A stretch of DNA of 51,777 nt from an uncultured Rhodocyclaceae bacterium (GCA_937892345.1 CALAGF010000261.1:1-51777), one strand, 5' to 3'; shown: positions 1-8,307, counted from the first letter of the stretch. Notes: generated from the sequence alone by a model not told the origin. Numbers and translations: made by a program.

Positions 1-902
1 TACATAACGTGCAGACCATTCCCTTCTACATCTGCTACTCGATGTTCGGTCTGCAACGCACGCTTGACCTGTGCTGGGCGGCCGGTGACCAACGCGCCCG
101 TGGCTTCCTGATCGGCGGCACCGCCGGTCGCACGACGCTGAACGGCGAAGGCCTGCAGCACGAAGACGGCCACAGCCTGATCCTGTCCAACCTGATCCCC
201 AACTGCATTTCCTACGACCCAACCTTCCAGTACGAAGTCGCCGTCATCACGCAGGACGGCATGCGCCGCATGTTTGCCGAACAGGAAGACGTGTTCTATT
301 ACCTGACCGTGATGAACGAAAACTACGAGCACCCGGAAATGCCGGTGGGCGCGGAAGCCGACATCATCAAGGGCATGTACGCTTTCAAGAAGGGCGGCGA
401 AGGCGCGCTGCGCGTCCAGCTGCTCGGTTCCGGCACCATCTTCCGCGAAGTCATTGCCGCCGCCGACCTGCTCAAGGCCGACTGGGGTGTCGAGGCCGAC
501 ATCTGGGGTTGCCCGAGCTTCAACGAGTTGGCCCGCGATGGTCAGGACAGCGCCCGCTGGAACCTGCTGCACCCGCTGGAAGCCCCCCGGCTATCGCACG
601 TCGAGCAAAAGCTCGCTGGCACCGAAGGCCCGGTGGTTGCCGCAACCGACTACATCAAGCTGTTCGCCGAGCAGATCCGTCCCTTCGTCAAGGGCAGCTA
701 CATCACCCTCGGCACTGACGGTTTTGGCCGCTCCGACACCCGTGAGAAATTGCGCCACCATTTCGAGGTTGACCGCCACTGGGTCACGCTGGCCGCACTC
801 AAGGGCCTGGCCGATGAAGGCAAGATCGGGCGCGAAAAGGTCGCTGCCGCACTGGTCAAGTACAACCTGGATCCGGCCAAGCCGAATCCGATGTCGGTTT
901 AA
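1..902 (+). CDS. aceE: Pyruvate dehydrogenase E1 component, C-terminal part (partial)
   Basis: This is the C-terminal 300 or so residues of the homodimeric E1 subunit, which decarboxylates pyruvate with thiamine diphosphate and passes the acetyl group to the lipoyl domains of AceF. The reading frame is open to the first base, so the gene is cut by the contig start and the apparent GTG at base 9 is not a true start. Recognisable blocks are IPFYICYSMFG, GDQRARGFLIGG, LNGEGLQHEDGHS, a PNCISYDP block and the closing GTDGFGRSDTREKLRHHFEV, all typical of the gammaproteobacterial and betaproteobacterial AceE family of about 890 residues. The stop codon is followed 15 bases later by aceF, with a good GGGAGAG ribosome site between them, so E1, E2 and E3 are made from one operon. 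Family assignment is very secure. The missing part would hold the cofactor-binding half. Confidence 0.97.
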   Translation, partial: HNVQTIPFYICYSMFGLQRTLDLCWAAGDQRARGFLIGGTAGRTTLNGEGLQHEDGHSLILSNLIPNCISYDPTFQYEVAVITQDGMRRMFAEQEDVFYYLTVMNENYEHPEMPVGAEADIIKGMYAFKKGGEGALRVQLLGSGTIFREVIAAADLLKADWGVEADIWGCPSFNELARDGQDSARWNLLHPLEAPRLSHVEQKLAGTEGPVVAATDYIKLFAEQIRPFVKGSYITLGTDGFGRSDTREKLRHHFEVDRHWVTLAALKGLADEGKIGREKVAAALVKYNLDPAKPNPMSV

Positions 903-917
903 TCCGGGAGAGACGAC

Positions 918-2552
918 ATGAGCCAAATCATTGAAGTCAAAGTTCCCGATATCGGCGATTTCGACGAAGTCCCGGTCATCGAGCTGTTTGTCAAAGTTGG
1001 CGACAGCATCAAGGTCGACGACGCCATCGTCACCCTCGAATCCGACAAGGCCACCATGGATGTGCCGAGTACGGTCGCCGGTGTGGTCACGGAAGTGCTG
1101 GTCGCACTCGGCAGCAAGGTCGCCGAAGGCGCACTGCTGATCAAGGTCGAAACCGGTGGCACCGCAGCCGTTGCTGCCCCGGCTGCAGCCGCTCCTGCCG
1201 CTGCGCCGGCGCCGGTTGCTGCGCCGGTGGCAGCCGCCCCCGCTGCCGGTGGTGGCGTGGTCGAAGTCAAGGTGCCGGATATCGGCGATTTCGACGAAGT
1301 GCCGGTCATTGATCTGTTCGTCAAGGTTGGTGACAACATCAAGGTCGACGACGCGATTGCCACGCTCGAATCTGACAAGGCCACGATGGACGTGCCAAGT
1401 ACGGTCAGCGGCGTGGTCAAGGAAGTGCTGATTCAGCTCGGTTCCAAGGTGAGCGAAGGTACGGTCCTGATCAAGGTGGAAAGCGGTGCTGCCGCGGCGG
1501 CCCCGGTCGCTGCCGCCCCTGCCGTCGCACAGGCGCCGGCTGCAGTTGCCCCGGTTTCTGCCCCCGCAACAGCGTCGACCGCAGCAGCGGCCCCCGCCGC
1601 GCTCGCGCCGGCCCTGCCTGTCGGTTCCAAGGTACATGCCTCGCCCTCCGTCCGCGCCTATGCCCGCGAACTCGGCGTTGATCTGGCCAAGGTCCCGGCC
1701 ACCGGCCCGAAGAACCGCATCGTCAAGGAAGACCTGACCAAGTACGTCAAGGGCGTGATGTCCGGCGCCATTTCCGGCCCGGTTGCCGCGTCGACCGGTG
1801 GTGTCACCGGTGGCGGCGTACTCGACCTGCTGCCCTGGCCGAAGGTCGATTTCAGCAAGTTCGGTGAAATCGAAGTCAAGCCGCTGTCGCGCATCAAGAA
1901 GATTTCCGGCCAGAACCTGTCGCGCAACTGGGTGATGATCCCGGCCGTGACCTATCACGAAGATGCCGACATCACCGATCTGGAAGCCTTCCGCGTTCAG
2001 CTGAACAAGGAAAACGAGAAGTCCGGCAACAAGCTGACCATGCTCGCCTTCCTGATCAAGGCTTGCGTCAAGGCCATGCAGCGCTTCCCGGAATTCAACG
2101 CTTCGCTCGACGGCGACAACCTGGTGCTGAAGAAGTACTTCAACATCGGTTTCGCCGCCGACACGCCGAACGGACTGGTCGTCCCGGTGATCAAGAACGC
2201 CGACAAGAAGGGCGTTTTCGAGATTGCCAAGGAATCCGGCGAACTGGCCAAGCAGGCCCGCGACGGCAAGCTGAAGCCGGCCGACATGTCCGGCGCCTGC
2301 TTCACCATCTCCAGCCTGGGCGGCATCGGCGGCACCTACTTCGCACCGATCGTCAATGCGCCGGAAGTCGCCATCCTCGGCGTCAACAAGTCGGCCATGA
2401 AGCCGGTCTGGGACGGCAAGGCTTTCGTGCCGCGCCTGACCCTGCCGCTGTCGCTGACCGCCGACCACCGCGTGATCGACGGCGCGCTGGCCACCCGCTT
2501 CAACGTCTATGTCGCCGAACTGCTGGCCGACATGCGCCGCATGATCGTCTAA
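918..2552 (+). CDS. aceF: Pyruvate dehydrogenase E2, dihydrolipoyllysine acetyltransferase with two lipoyl domains
   Basis: The 544-residue protein is the core of the pyruvate dehydrogenase complex and moves acetyl groups from E1 to CoA. In order it shows lipoyl domain 1 (about 1-75, lipoylated lysine in ESDKATMDVPS), an Ala/Pro linker, lipoyl domain 2 (about 115-190, same motif), a second Ala/Pro-rich linker, a peripheral-subunit-binding domain (about 237-276, SPSVRAYARELGVDL) and the catalytic domain ending in the DHRVIDGA motif that carries the catalytic histidine. E. coli AceF has three lipoyl domains, and two is common in betaproteobacteria. The two lipoyl segments are very similar at DNA level and also resemble the one on the neighbouring lpd gene. 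The start is supported by GGGAGAG a few bases upstream. It lies 12 bases before lpd in the same operon. Confidence 0.97.
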   Translation: MSQIIEVKVPDIGDFDEVPVIELFVKVGDSIKVDDAIVTLESDKATMDVPSTVAGVVTEVLVALGSKVAEGALLIKVETGGTAAVAAPAAAAPAAAPAPVAAPVAAAPAAGGGVVEVKVPDIGDFDEVPVIDLFVKVGDNIKVDDAIATLESDKATMDVPSTVSGVVKEVLIQLGSKVSEGTVLIKVESGAAAAAPVAAAPAVAQAPAAVAPVSAPATASTAAAAPAALAPALPVGSKVHASPSVRAYARELGVDLAKVPATGPKNRIVKEDLTKYVKGVMSGAISGPVAASTGGVTGGGVLDLLPWPKVDFSKFGEIEVKPLSRIKKISGQNLSRNWVMIPAVTYHEDADITDLEAFRVQLNKENEKSGNKLTMLAFLIKACVKAMQRFPEFNASLDGDNLVLKKYFNIGFAADTPNGLVVPVIKNADKKGVFEIAKESGELAKQARDGKLKPADMSGACFTISSLGGIGGTYFAPIVNAPEVAILGVNKSAMKPVWDGKAFVPRLTLPLSLTADHRVIDGALATRFNVYVAELLADMRRMIV

Positions 2553-2793
2553 GGGAGAAGGACCATGAGCAATCTGGTTGAAGTAAAGGTTCCCGATATC
2601 GGCGATTTTTCCGACGTGCCGGTCATCGACCTGTTCGTCAAGGTCGGCGATACGATCAAGGTGGATGACGCCATCGCCACGCTGGAATCCGACAAGGCGA
2701 CGATGGATGTGCCGTCTACGGTCAACGGCGTGATCAAGGAAGTTTTGGTCCAGCTCGGTTCGCGCGTCAGCGAAGGCGCCGTGCTGATCAAGG
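930..2793 (+). repeat. Three near-identical lipoyl-domain coding segments
   Basis: Segments at about 930-1146, 1255-1473 and 2577-2793 each encode a lipoyl domain with the shared core VKVPDIGDF, VGD, IKVDDAI and LESDKATMDVPSTV. The DNA is conserved as well as the protein. For example GATATCGGCGATTT occurs in all three. The Ala-rich linkers that follow also share a stretch starting at the GTCGACCGCAGC at 1574 and 2849. This suggests duplication with continuing gene conversion between aceF and lpd. Confidence 0.85.
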
Positions 2794-4355
2794 TCGAAGC
2801 AGGCGCAGCGGCAGCCGCTGCCGCGCCGGTTTCTGCCCCGGCCAGCCCGTCGACCGCAGCAGCGGCCCCGGTCGCTGCCCCGGCAGCCGGCAGCCATGGC
2901 GGCACAGCCGACATGGAATGCGAGATGCTCGTGCTTGGCGCCGGCCCCGGCGGCTACTCGGCCGCTTTCCGCTCGGCCGATCTGGGCATGAAGACGATCA
3001 TCGTCGAACGCTATGCCACGCTCGGCGGCGTGTGTCTGAACGTTGGCTGCATCCCGTCCAAGGCGCTGCTGCACGTCACCGAAATCATCGACGAAGCCAG
3101 CCACGCCAATGATCTCGGCGTTTCCTTCGCAGCGCCGCAGGTCGACATCGACAAGCTGCGCAGCCACAAGGAAAAGGTCGTCGGCAAGCTGACCGGCGGT
3201 CTGGCCGGCATGGCCAAGGGCCGCAAGGTCGACATCGTGCGCGGTTACGGCCACTTCCTCGACCCGAACCACATCGAGGTGGAAGTCACCGAAGGCACGG
3301 GGCAGGACAAGACCGGCGCCAAGAAGGTCATCAAGTTCCAGAAGTGCATCATCGCCGCCGGTTCGGCTGCCGTGCATCTGCCCTTCATTCCGCGTGACCC
3401 GCGCATCGTCGATTCGACCGGCGCACTAGAACTGCGTTTTGTGCCGCAGAAGATGCTGGTCATCGGCGGCGGCATCATCGGGCTGGAAATGGCCACCGTG
3501 TACTCCACGCTGGGCGCCAAGGTCGATGTCGTCGAAATGGCCGATGCCCTGATGCAGGGTCCGGATCGCGATCTGGTCAAGGTCTGGGAAAAGCAGAATC
3601 TGCACCGCTTCGACAAGATCATGCTGAAGACCAAAACGGTTGCGGTCGACGCCAAGGACGACGGTCTATACGTCAAGTTCGAAGGAGCAGACGCAAATTC
3701 GGGCGCCCCGACCGAGGCCGTCCGCTACGACATGATCCTGCAGGCTGCCGGCCGCGCGCCGAACGGCGGCAAGATCGCTGCCGACAAGGCCGGCGTGATC
3801 GTCACCGACCGCGGCTTCATTCCGGTCGATGCCCAGATGCGCACCAATGTGCCGCACATTTTCGCGATCGGCGACCTCGTCGGCCAGCCCATGCTCGCCC
3901 ACAAGGCGGTGCATGAAGCGCATGTGGCAGCTGAAGTCGCCGCCGGCCACAAGGCCGCCTTCGATGCCCAGGTGATCCCTGGCGTCGCCTACACCCATCC
4001 GGAAGTGGCTTGGGTTGGCTACACCGAAGACCAGGCCAAGAAGGAAGGCCGCAAGGTCGAAACCGCCAAATTCCCGTGGGCAGCCAGCGGCCGCGCCATT
4101 GCCAACGGTGCCGACTACGGCTTCACCAAGCTGATCTTCGATGCCGAAACGCACCGCGTCATCGGCGGGGCCATCGTCGGTCCGTCGGCCGGCGACATGA
4201 TCGGCGAAGTCTGTCTGGCCATCGAGATGGGTTGTGACGCGGTCGACATCGGCAAAACCATCCATCCCCATCCCACCTTGGGCGAAACCGTCGGCATGGC
4301 CGCCGAAGTCGCCCACGGTTCTTGCACGGACGTTCCGCCACCGCGCAAGAAGTAA
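2565..4355 (+). CDS. lpd: Dihydrolipoamide dehydrogenase (E3) with N-terminal lipoyl domain
   Basis: The 596-residue flavoprotein reoxidises dihydrolipoyl groups of AceF with NAD+. Residues 1-75 are a lipoyl domain (ESDKATMDVPS), residues about 80-120 are an Ala/Pro linker, and the rest is a standard E3. The E3 part has the FAD site (VLGAGPGGYSAAFRSADLG), the redox disulfide (GGVCLNVGCIPSKALL), the NAD site (VIGGGIIGLEMATVYSTLG), the second FAD motif (IFAIGDLVGQPMLAHKA) and the active-site His-Glu pair near the end (HPHPTLGETVG). E3 enzymes without a lipoyl domain are about 475 residues long. The fused version is well known in betaproteobacteria and Neisseria. The start is preceded by AGGGAGAAGGA. 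It is the last gene of the aceE-aceF-lpd operon and is followed by a terminator. Confidence 0.96.
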   Translation: MSNLVEVKVPDIGDFSDVPVIDLFVKVGDTIKVDDAIATLESDKATMDVPSTVNGVIKEVLVQLGSRVSEGAVLIKVEAGAAAAAAAPVSAPASPSTAAAAPVAAPAAGSHGGTADMECEMLVLGAGPGGYSAAFRSADLGMKTIIVERYATLGGVCLNVGCIPSKALLHVTEIIDEASHANDLGVSFAAPQVDIDKLRSHKEKVVGKLTGGLAGMAKGRKVDIVRGYGHFLDPNHIEVEVTEGTGQDKTGAKKVIKFQKCIIAAGSAAVHLPFIPRDPRIVDSTGALELRFVPQKMLVIGGGIIGLEMATVYSTLGAKVDVVEMADALMQGPDRDLVKVWEKQNLHRFDKIMLKTKTVAVDAKDDGLYVKFEGADANSGAPTEAVRYDMILQAAGRAPNGGKIAADKAGVIVTDRGFIPVDAQMRTNVPHIFAIGDLVGQPMLAHKAVHEAHVAAEVAAGHKAAFDAQVIPGVAYTHPEVAWVGYTEDQAKKEGRKVETAKFPWAASGRAIANGADYGFTKLIFDAETHRVIGGAIVGPSAGDMIGEVCLAIEMGCDAVDIGKTIHPHPTLGETVGMAAEVAHGSCTDVPPPRKK

Positions 4356-4368
4356 AGTCCTCTGCGTT

Positions 4369-4424
4369 ACGCTAAATTTTTAGCGTTCGGTTTGGGCGAC
4401 GGCTAACCCCGTCGCCCATTTTTT
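4369..4424 (+). terminator. Rho-independent terminator of the pdh operon
   Basis: A perfect 9-bp stem (GGGCGACGG at 4394-4402 with CCGTCGCCC at 4409-4417, 6-base loop) is followed by a run of T at 4419-4424. It starts about 40 bases after the lpd stop codon. A smaller AT-rich inverted repeat, ACGCTAAA/TTTAGCGT, lies just before it at 4369-4386. Confidence 0.9.
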
Positions 4425-4443
4425 ATGCTAAAACCGCGCCACC

Positions 4444-4935
4444 ATGATCCAAAGCACGCCCCTCCCCCGCCGCTCCGCCGAAGAGCAAGCCCGCCTCGAA
4501 GCCACCTTGCGCGAAGTCTTCGAGCACAAACTCTGTTTCAACGAATTGCTCGGCTTCAAGGTCGAGTCGCTCGACCCGCTCGAACCGAAGATCAGCTTTG
4601 CCATGCGCAAGGACCTGATCGGCCACTTTCTGCACGGCCGCCTGCACGGCGGCGTCATCGCCACGGTGCTCGATACGGTCGGCGGCCTGGCCGCGACGGT
4701 TGCCATCGCCGAAAAATTCAACAGCGAAACGACCGAACAGGTCGGCCACCGCTTCGGCCGCATTGGCACCATCGACCTGCGCACCGACTACCTGAGCCAG
4801 GGTATCGGCAAAAAATTTACGGCCACCGGTCGGGTAACCCGACTCGGCGGCCGTATCGCCTCGGTACAGATGACGCTGGAGAATGAAACCGGCCAACTCA
4901 TCGCCACCGGCTGCGCCTCCTACGTCGTCAGCTGA
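4444..4935 (+). CDS. Hot-dog fold acyl-CoA thioesterase (YigI/PaaI type)
   Basis: The 163-residue protein belongs to the single-domain hot-dog thioesterases that hydrolyse acyl-CoA esters in the cytoplasm. The signature is the HGRLHGGVIATVLDTVGG block around residue 60, where the HGG and the following acidic residue line the active site in the PaaI-like family, and a later TDYLSQGIGKKFTATGRVTRLG strand pair. Length and the N-terminal extension resemble E. coli YigI, a medium/long-chain acyl-CoA thioesterase, but the substrate cannot be read from the sequence. The start follows the pdh terminator by about 20 bases. Its stop codon abuts the stop codon of the convergent ppk2 gene (TGATCA). Confidence 0.82.
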   Translation: MIQSTPLPRRSAEEQARLEATLREVFEHKLCFNELLGFKVESLDPLEPKISFAMRKDLIGHFLHGRLHGGVIATVLDTVGGLAATVAIAEKFNSETTEQVGHRFGRIGTIDLRTDYLSQGIGKKFTATGRVTRLGGRIASVQMTLENETGQLIATGCASYVVS

Positions 4936-6048
4936 TCAGAGGATCGGCACCCCCTGGTGCTCGCCGCGCTCGTACACCACGTTGGCGCGACCGACAATGA
5001 GCGGGTCCAGGTTGCCAATACGCTGCGTGTCCTTGTTGGCATAGGGCAGTTTGTGCAGGATGTAGCGCAAGGCATTGAGCCGCGCCCGCTTCTTGCAATT
5101 GGACTTGATGACCGTCCACGGCGCATCGGCGGTATCGGTGTGGAAGAACATCGCTTCCTTGGCGCGGGTGTAATCGTCCCATTTGTCGAGTGAAGCCATG
5201 TCGATAGGGGAAAGTTTCCACTGTTTCAGCGGATGGAACTTGCGCTCGCGGAAGCGGCGGCGTTGCTCCTCCTGACTGACCGAGAACCAGAACTTGATCA
5301 GGTGAATGCCATTGCGCACCAGCATGCGCTCGAATTCCGGGCACTGACGCACGAATTCTGCGTACTCCTGATCCGAGCAGAAACCCATCACCCGCTCGAC
5401 GCCTGCCCGGTTGTACCAGGAACGGTCGAACAGCACGATCTCGCCATTGGTCGGCAGATGCTGCACATAACGCTGGAAGTACCACTGGCCGCGCTCGGTT
5501 TCTGAGGGCTTCTCCAGCGCCACCACACGCGCACCCCGCGGATTCAGGTGTTCCATGAAACGCTTGATCGTGCCCCCCTTACCGGCGGCATCACGCCCTT
5601 CGAACAGGATCACCACCTTCTGACCGGTTTCCTTGACCCAAGCCTGAAGCTTGAGCAACTCGACCTGCAAACGATATTTCTGACGCTCGTAATTGCGCCT
5701 TTGCATCAGATTTTTGTAGGGATAACCGCCTTCGCGCCAGCCTTTGGTTAACTCCTCGTCCGGATTTACGATCAGGTCGTCGGCGACGATGCGCTGCTGC
5801 TTGACTAAACTTTTGAGCAAAGCCAAGGATTCTTCGGGCGGAGAATTGCCCAGAATATCGCGAAGTGCGGCCATTTTCTTTTCCTGCGCCGCGTCGACCG
5901 CAGCATGCACGGAAAAGCTTTCGATGGCACCGTCGGTCATGACGGGTGGCACATCACCCTTCTCTGCCAGCCGCTGGCGCGGCGCACGCGTTGTTTTCCT
6001 GACACCGGTTGCCGGCGGTACTGCTGTTGTTTTTTTGGCTGTCACCAT
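4936..6048 (-). CDS. ppk2: Polyphosphate kinase 2
   Basis: This 370-residue enzyme of the PPK2 family transfers phosphate between inorganic polyphosphate and nucleotides, usually to make GTP or ATP from the diphosphates. It shows the Walker A block LFEGRDAAGKGGTIKRF, the Walker B block VLFDRSWYNRAGVERVMGFC and the arginine-rich lid SQEEQRRRFRER, in a single catalytic domain of about 260 residues after a variable, basic N-terminal region of about 80 residues. One domain with this length fits class I PPK2, the nucleoside diphosphate-using type, but class cannot be fixed by eye. The first codon is chosen because AAAGGGGAC lies just upstream. That ribosome site is inside an 8-bp hairpin (separate entry). 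Confidence 0.93.
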   Translation of the reverse strand: MVTAKKTTAVPPATGVRKTTRAPRQRLAEKGDVPPVMTDGAIESFSVHAAVDAAQEKKMAALRDILGNSPPEESLALLKSLVKQQRIVADDLIVNPDEELTKGWREGGYPYKNLMQRRNYERQKYRLQVELLKLQAWVKETGQKVVILFEGRDAAGKGGTIKRFMEHLNPRGARVVALEKPSETERGQWYFQRYVQHLPTNGEIVLFDRSWYNRAGVERVMGFCSDQEYAEFVRQCPEFERMLVRNGIHLIKFWFSVSQEEQRRRFRERKFHPLKQWKLSPIDMASLDKWDDYTRAKEAMFFHTDTADAPWTVIKSNCKKRARLNALRYILHKLPYANKDTQRIGNLDPLIVGRANVVYERGEHQGVPIL

Positions 6049-6051
6049 CTC

Positions 6052-6079
6052 GTCCCCTTTGCTTCACTGTGGCAAAGGG
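6052..6079 (-). promoter_or_regulatory. Leader hairpin covering the ppk2 ribosome binding site
   Basis: Read on the minus strand, CCCTTTGC (6079-6072) can pair with GCAAAGGG (6062-6055) over a 9-base loop. The second arm is the Shine-Dalgarno sequence of ppk2, ending 6 bases before the ATG. Pairing would hide it and reduce translation. Function is inferred from the geometry only. Confidence 0.45.
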
Positions 6080-6108
6080 TTCATTTCACACCTAAGTGCC
6101 GGGCTTGT

Positions 6109-6570
6109 CTAGCCGAGAAGCTCTACCGGAAGCATGGTGCGCAATACGGTTTGCGTTTCACCTCGGCGCAATCGATTGCTCAACCACCACAAAGCGCCTT
6201 TTTTGACGCTCCATTCGGATTCCTGCCCGGCAAGCAGCAGCGAAGCGAGGCGCCCCAGAGAGGGTTGATGGCCAATCACCAGCACCGAACCCGGGGCATC
6301 AGGCCAGCCAGCGGCAGCGATCAATTCGGAAACACAGGCATCCGGCCCGATCTTGCGATGTGTTTCAAAAGGCAGCTTGAGCGCCTGGGCGGTTTGCTGA
6401 GTGCGAATCGAGGGACTGACAATGATGCGCATATCCTTCGGCTGATGTTCGCGTATCCAGGCGCCCATCAGTTTGGCCTGACGTTCTCCACGCTCGGTCA
6501 GACGCCGTTTCAGATCATCTTCACCATCCTCGGCCTCGGCATGCCGCCACAACAACAAGTCCATCATCAC
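6109..6570 (-). CDS. sixA: SixA-type phosphohistidine phosphatase
   Basis: The 153-residue protein is a short member of the histidine phosphatase superfamily. Its N-terminus carries the phospho-accepting motif as LLLWRHAEAED (His10), and the second catalytic histidine is in VIGHQPSLG. It is close in length to E. coli SixA (161 residues), which removes phosphate from histidines of the nitrogen phosphotransferase protein or phosphorelay HPt domains. The start has three consecutive Met codons, so the exact first residue is uncertain by two codons. It lies 60 bases upstream of ppk2 on the same strand, so the two phosphate-handling genes may be co-transcribed. A polyphosphate link is inference. 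Confidence 0.85.
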   Translation of the reverse strand: MMMDLLLWRHAEAEDGEDDLKRRLTERGERQAKLMGAWIREHQPKDMRIIVSPSIRTQQTAQALKLPFETHRKIGPDACVSELIAAAGWPDAPGSVLVIGHQPSLGRLASLLLAGQESEWSVKKGALWWLSNRLRRGETQTVLRTMLPVELLG

Positions 6571-6654
6571 CTCCGGGAAAGACCCCAGTATGAACCCGCC
6601 TTGTTACCGACAGATGTCAATGATGGACAGGAAACGCCCCCAAAAAATCCCCAG

Positions 6655-6687
6655 TAAAAAGCAAAAAGGCCAATCCGAAGATTGACC
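6655..6687 (-). terminator. Terminator after tRNA-Arg(ACG)
   Basis: On the minus strand GGTCAATC, a TTCG tetraloop and GATTGGCC form an 8-bp stem (6687-6668, one G-T pair), followed by TTTTTGCTTTTT. It lies 18 bases after the tRNA 3' CCA and separates the tRNA from sixA. Confidence 0.9.
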
Positions 6688-6704
6688 TGTCTGCTTGTTC
6701 TGAT

Positions 6705-6781
6705 TGGCGCGCCCGGAGCGATTCGAACGCCCGACCCTCTGGTTCGTAGCCAGATACTCTATCCAACTGAGCTACGGGCGC
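6705..6781 (-). tRNA. tRNA-Arg (anticodon ACG)
   Basis: A complete cloverleaf reads on the minus strand. The acceptor stem GCGCCCG pairs with CGGGCGC, the D-arm is GCTCAGTTGGATAGAG, and the anticodon stem TCTGG/CCAGA encloses the loop CTACGAA, giving anticodon ACG. The T-loop is TTCGAAT and the encoded CCA is at 6707-6705. ACG is deaminated to ICG and reads CGU, CGC and CGA. Confidence 0.97.
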
Positions 6782-6790
6782 GCAACAGAA

Positions 6791-6803
6791 GACGCGCATT
6801 ATA
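6791..6803 (-). promoter_or_regulatory. Promoter -10 box and GC-rich discriminator of tRNA-Arg(ACG)
   Basis: A perfect TATAAT (6803-6798, minus strand) is followed by GCGCGTC and then the tRNA 5' end 10 bases further on. GC-rich discriminators are typical of stringently controlled tRNA and rRNA promoters. No good -35 box is visible at 16-18 bases. The promoter overlaps the region just after the cysC stop codon. Confidence 0.65.
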
Positions 6804-6808
6804 AGGAT

Positions 6809-7363
6809 TTACGCTACAAAGGCCAGTCTTTTTGACAAATTTTCTGCACCGCTTCGCGGCAACAACTCTGCCAGTCGTAATACGCATCGATCCACCGAAA
6901 GCACCGCTGTATCGAGTTTAAGTGCCGGCGCCAAAGGTCGCTCGTAGGGATCGCTGATCCCCGTAAACCCTGGAATCTGATGACACCTGGCCTTGTGATA
7001 AAGCCCTTTGGGATCGCGCTGTTCACAGACGCTCAGCGAGGTGGAAATCCAGACTTCGCGAAATGCGTGATACCCGATAATTTCTCCTGCCCGCATGCGG
7101 TCTTCTCGATAAGGAGAGACCAATGCGGCAATCACCGTCACCCCTGCTTCATTTAATAAGCGGCAAACCTCGGCTGCGCGGCGAACGTTTTCACGCCTAT
7201 CCTCGCGACTGAAGCCGAGATTGGCGCACAAGCCGGTGCGCAAATCATCTCCATCAATTATCCGCACCCTTGTTCCTTGCTGCTGCAGCTGCGTCATCAA
7301 GGCTTTCGCCAACGTTGACTTACCTGCACCGGAAAGACCTGTCATCCAGATGGTATGGCCCAT
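6809..7363 (-). CDS. cysC: Adenylyl-sulfate (APS) kinase
   Basis: This 184-residue kinase phosphorylates adenosine 5'-phosphosulfate to PAPS, the universal sulfate donor. The P-loop is GLSGAGKST near residue 9. IDGDDLRTGLCANLGFSREDRRENVRR and SPYREDRMRAG are the usual APS kinase blocks, and DPKGLYHKA carries the lysine-containing substrate motif. I place the start at 7363, not at the upstream in-frame codon at 7411, because AAAGGGGG sits at ideal spacing before 7363 and the longer form would overlap the gene upstream. It is a stand-alone kinase not fused to CysN. Its partner on the same strand is a sulfotransferase, so PAPS made here probably feeds sulfation rather than cysteine synthesis (inference). 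Confidence 0.93.
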   Translation of the reverse strand: MGHTIWMTGLSGAGKSTLAKALMTQLQQQGTRVRIIDGDDLRTGLCANLGFSREDRRENVRRAAEVCRLLNEAGVTVIAALVSPYREDRMRAGEIIGYHAFREVWISTSLSVCEQRDPKGLYHKARCHQIPGFTGISDPYERPLAPALKLDTAVLSVDRCVLRLAELLPRSGAENLSKRLAFVA

Positions 7364-7398
7364 TTCAACCCCCTTTGAATCAAGCAAGCGCGTACGTT

Positions 7399-8247
7399 TC
7401 ACAGCAGACACGAGGACTTGCAGGCAGACTCAGGAGCGGCACGCAGCCGCATTAATTCGGCAGACATATCCAAATGCCTGATTGAGTTCTCGAACAAGCT
7501 GTTTGCAAAGTGATACAGCTCGACATCGAAAGCGTTCAATGACTCGATGAGCGAGCGCTCACTTGCTGATAACAATCTGTGGGTCGAGGATCTTTGCCCT
7601 ACATTCTGTGCAGGGTAGCGCAAGCAAGGCCAAGCCATCGCTGCATTGAGGAGCACCTGAAACTCCTCGAATCGTTCCGAAAGGCCAACCAGATGGAAAC
7701 GGGTCAGATTCGCCTTGGCTTTGGCCAGAACGCTTGCGTCAACACGACCAATCGGACGACCCATTTCTCCGGCAAGTCGACGCGTCTGACCATTGTCCAT
7801 TTCGACCAACCCGCGAGTCGCCACCCAATCCACGAGACTGCTTTCCTGCGCCAGTCGATGCACGGGATCAGCACTCAGCTTCCGATAGTGCTGGTGATGG
7901 GATATTGCGCGTGCGACAGGGTCGCGAAGCAAGGTGACCCAGCAGGCATCGGCAGGCATATGGCTCGCTATCGACATATCGAAATGTCCGTCCACAATTT
8001 TCAATTGCCCCGGCCGGGCCAGGGCTTCGCGGAAGCGGCGAAGATTTGAACGTGAGATCAGTCGCGGCGGCAGCAAGCAGAAACGCGGGCGAACGAATGA
8101 CATGCCGCGCATCATCAGCTTGTAGCGCTCTCCTTCGGACAAATGATGGGCAAAAATCGAATTGAGTGTCGTACCCGCTGTCTTCGGTATATGCAAAAAA
8201 ACCGTAAGACCTCGCCTGTCAATGGTCTGCGTATCCTTCATATCCAT
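7399..8247 (-). CDS. Sulfotransferase family protein (PAPS-dependent)
   Basis: The protein of about 282 residues begins with VFLHIPKTAGTTLNSIF, the 5'-phosphosulfate-binding loop that identifies Golgi-type and bacterial carbohydrate sulfotransferases (HIPKTAGTT variant). A second block, WVTLLRDPVARAISHHQHYR, matches the 3'-phosphate-binding RDPxxRxxSxYxH region. The acceptor is unknown. Family members sulfate sugars of capsule, lipopolysaccharide or Nod factor. The start is uncertain: codons at 8268, 8247 and 8241 are possible and none has a strong ribosome site. I use 8247, which has GGAAC before it. It lies 35 bases ahead of cysC, and its base composition looks less GC-rich than the flanking genes. 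The pair sits between two tRNA-Arg genes, which hints at acquisition. Confidence 0.85.
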   Translation of the reverse strand: MDMKDTQTIDRRGLTVFLHIPKTAGTTLNSIFAHHLSEGERYKLMMRGMSFVRPRFCLLPPRLISRSNLRRFREALARPGQLKIVDGHFDMSIASHMPADACWVTLLRDPVARAISHHQHYRKLSADPVHRLAQESSLVDWVATRGLVEMDNGQTRRLAGEMGRPIGRVDASVLAKAKANLTRFHLVGLSERFEEFQVLLNAAMAWPCLRYPAQNVGQRSSTHRLLSASERSLIESLNAFDVELYHFANSLFENSIRHLDMSAELMRLRAAPESACKSSCLL

Positions 8248-8307
8248 GTTCCGTCGTGTTTGCGGCATGGATGCAGTATCGATTCAACCCCGGTTAAGGG
8301 TCGTTAG

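Noticed and set aside
591..3377. Open frame of 928 codons on the minus strand opposite aceF and lpd
   Set aside because: It is antisense to two certain genes. Biased third-codon bases in high-GC genes often leave the opposite strand open, and it shows no recognisable domain.
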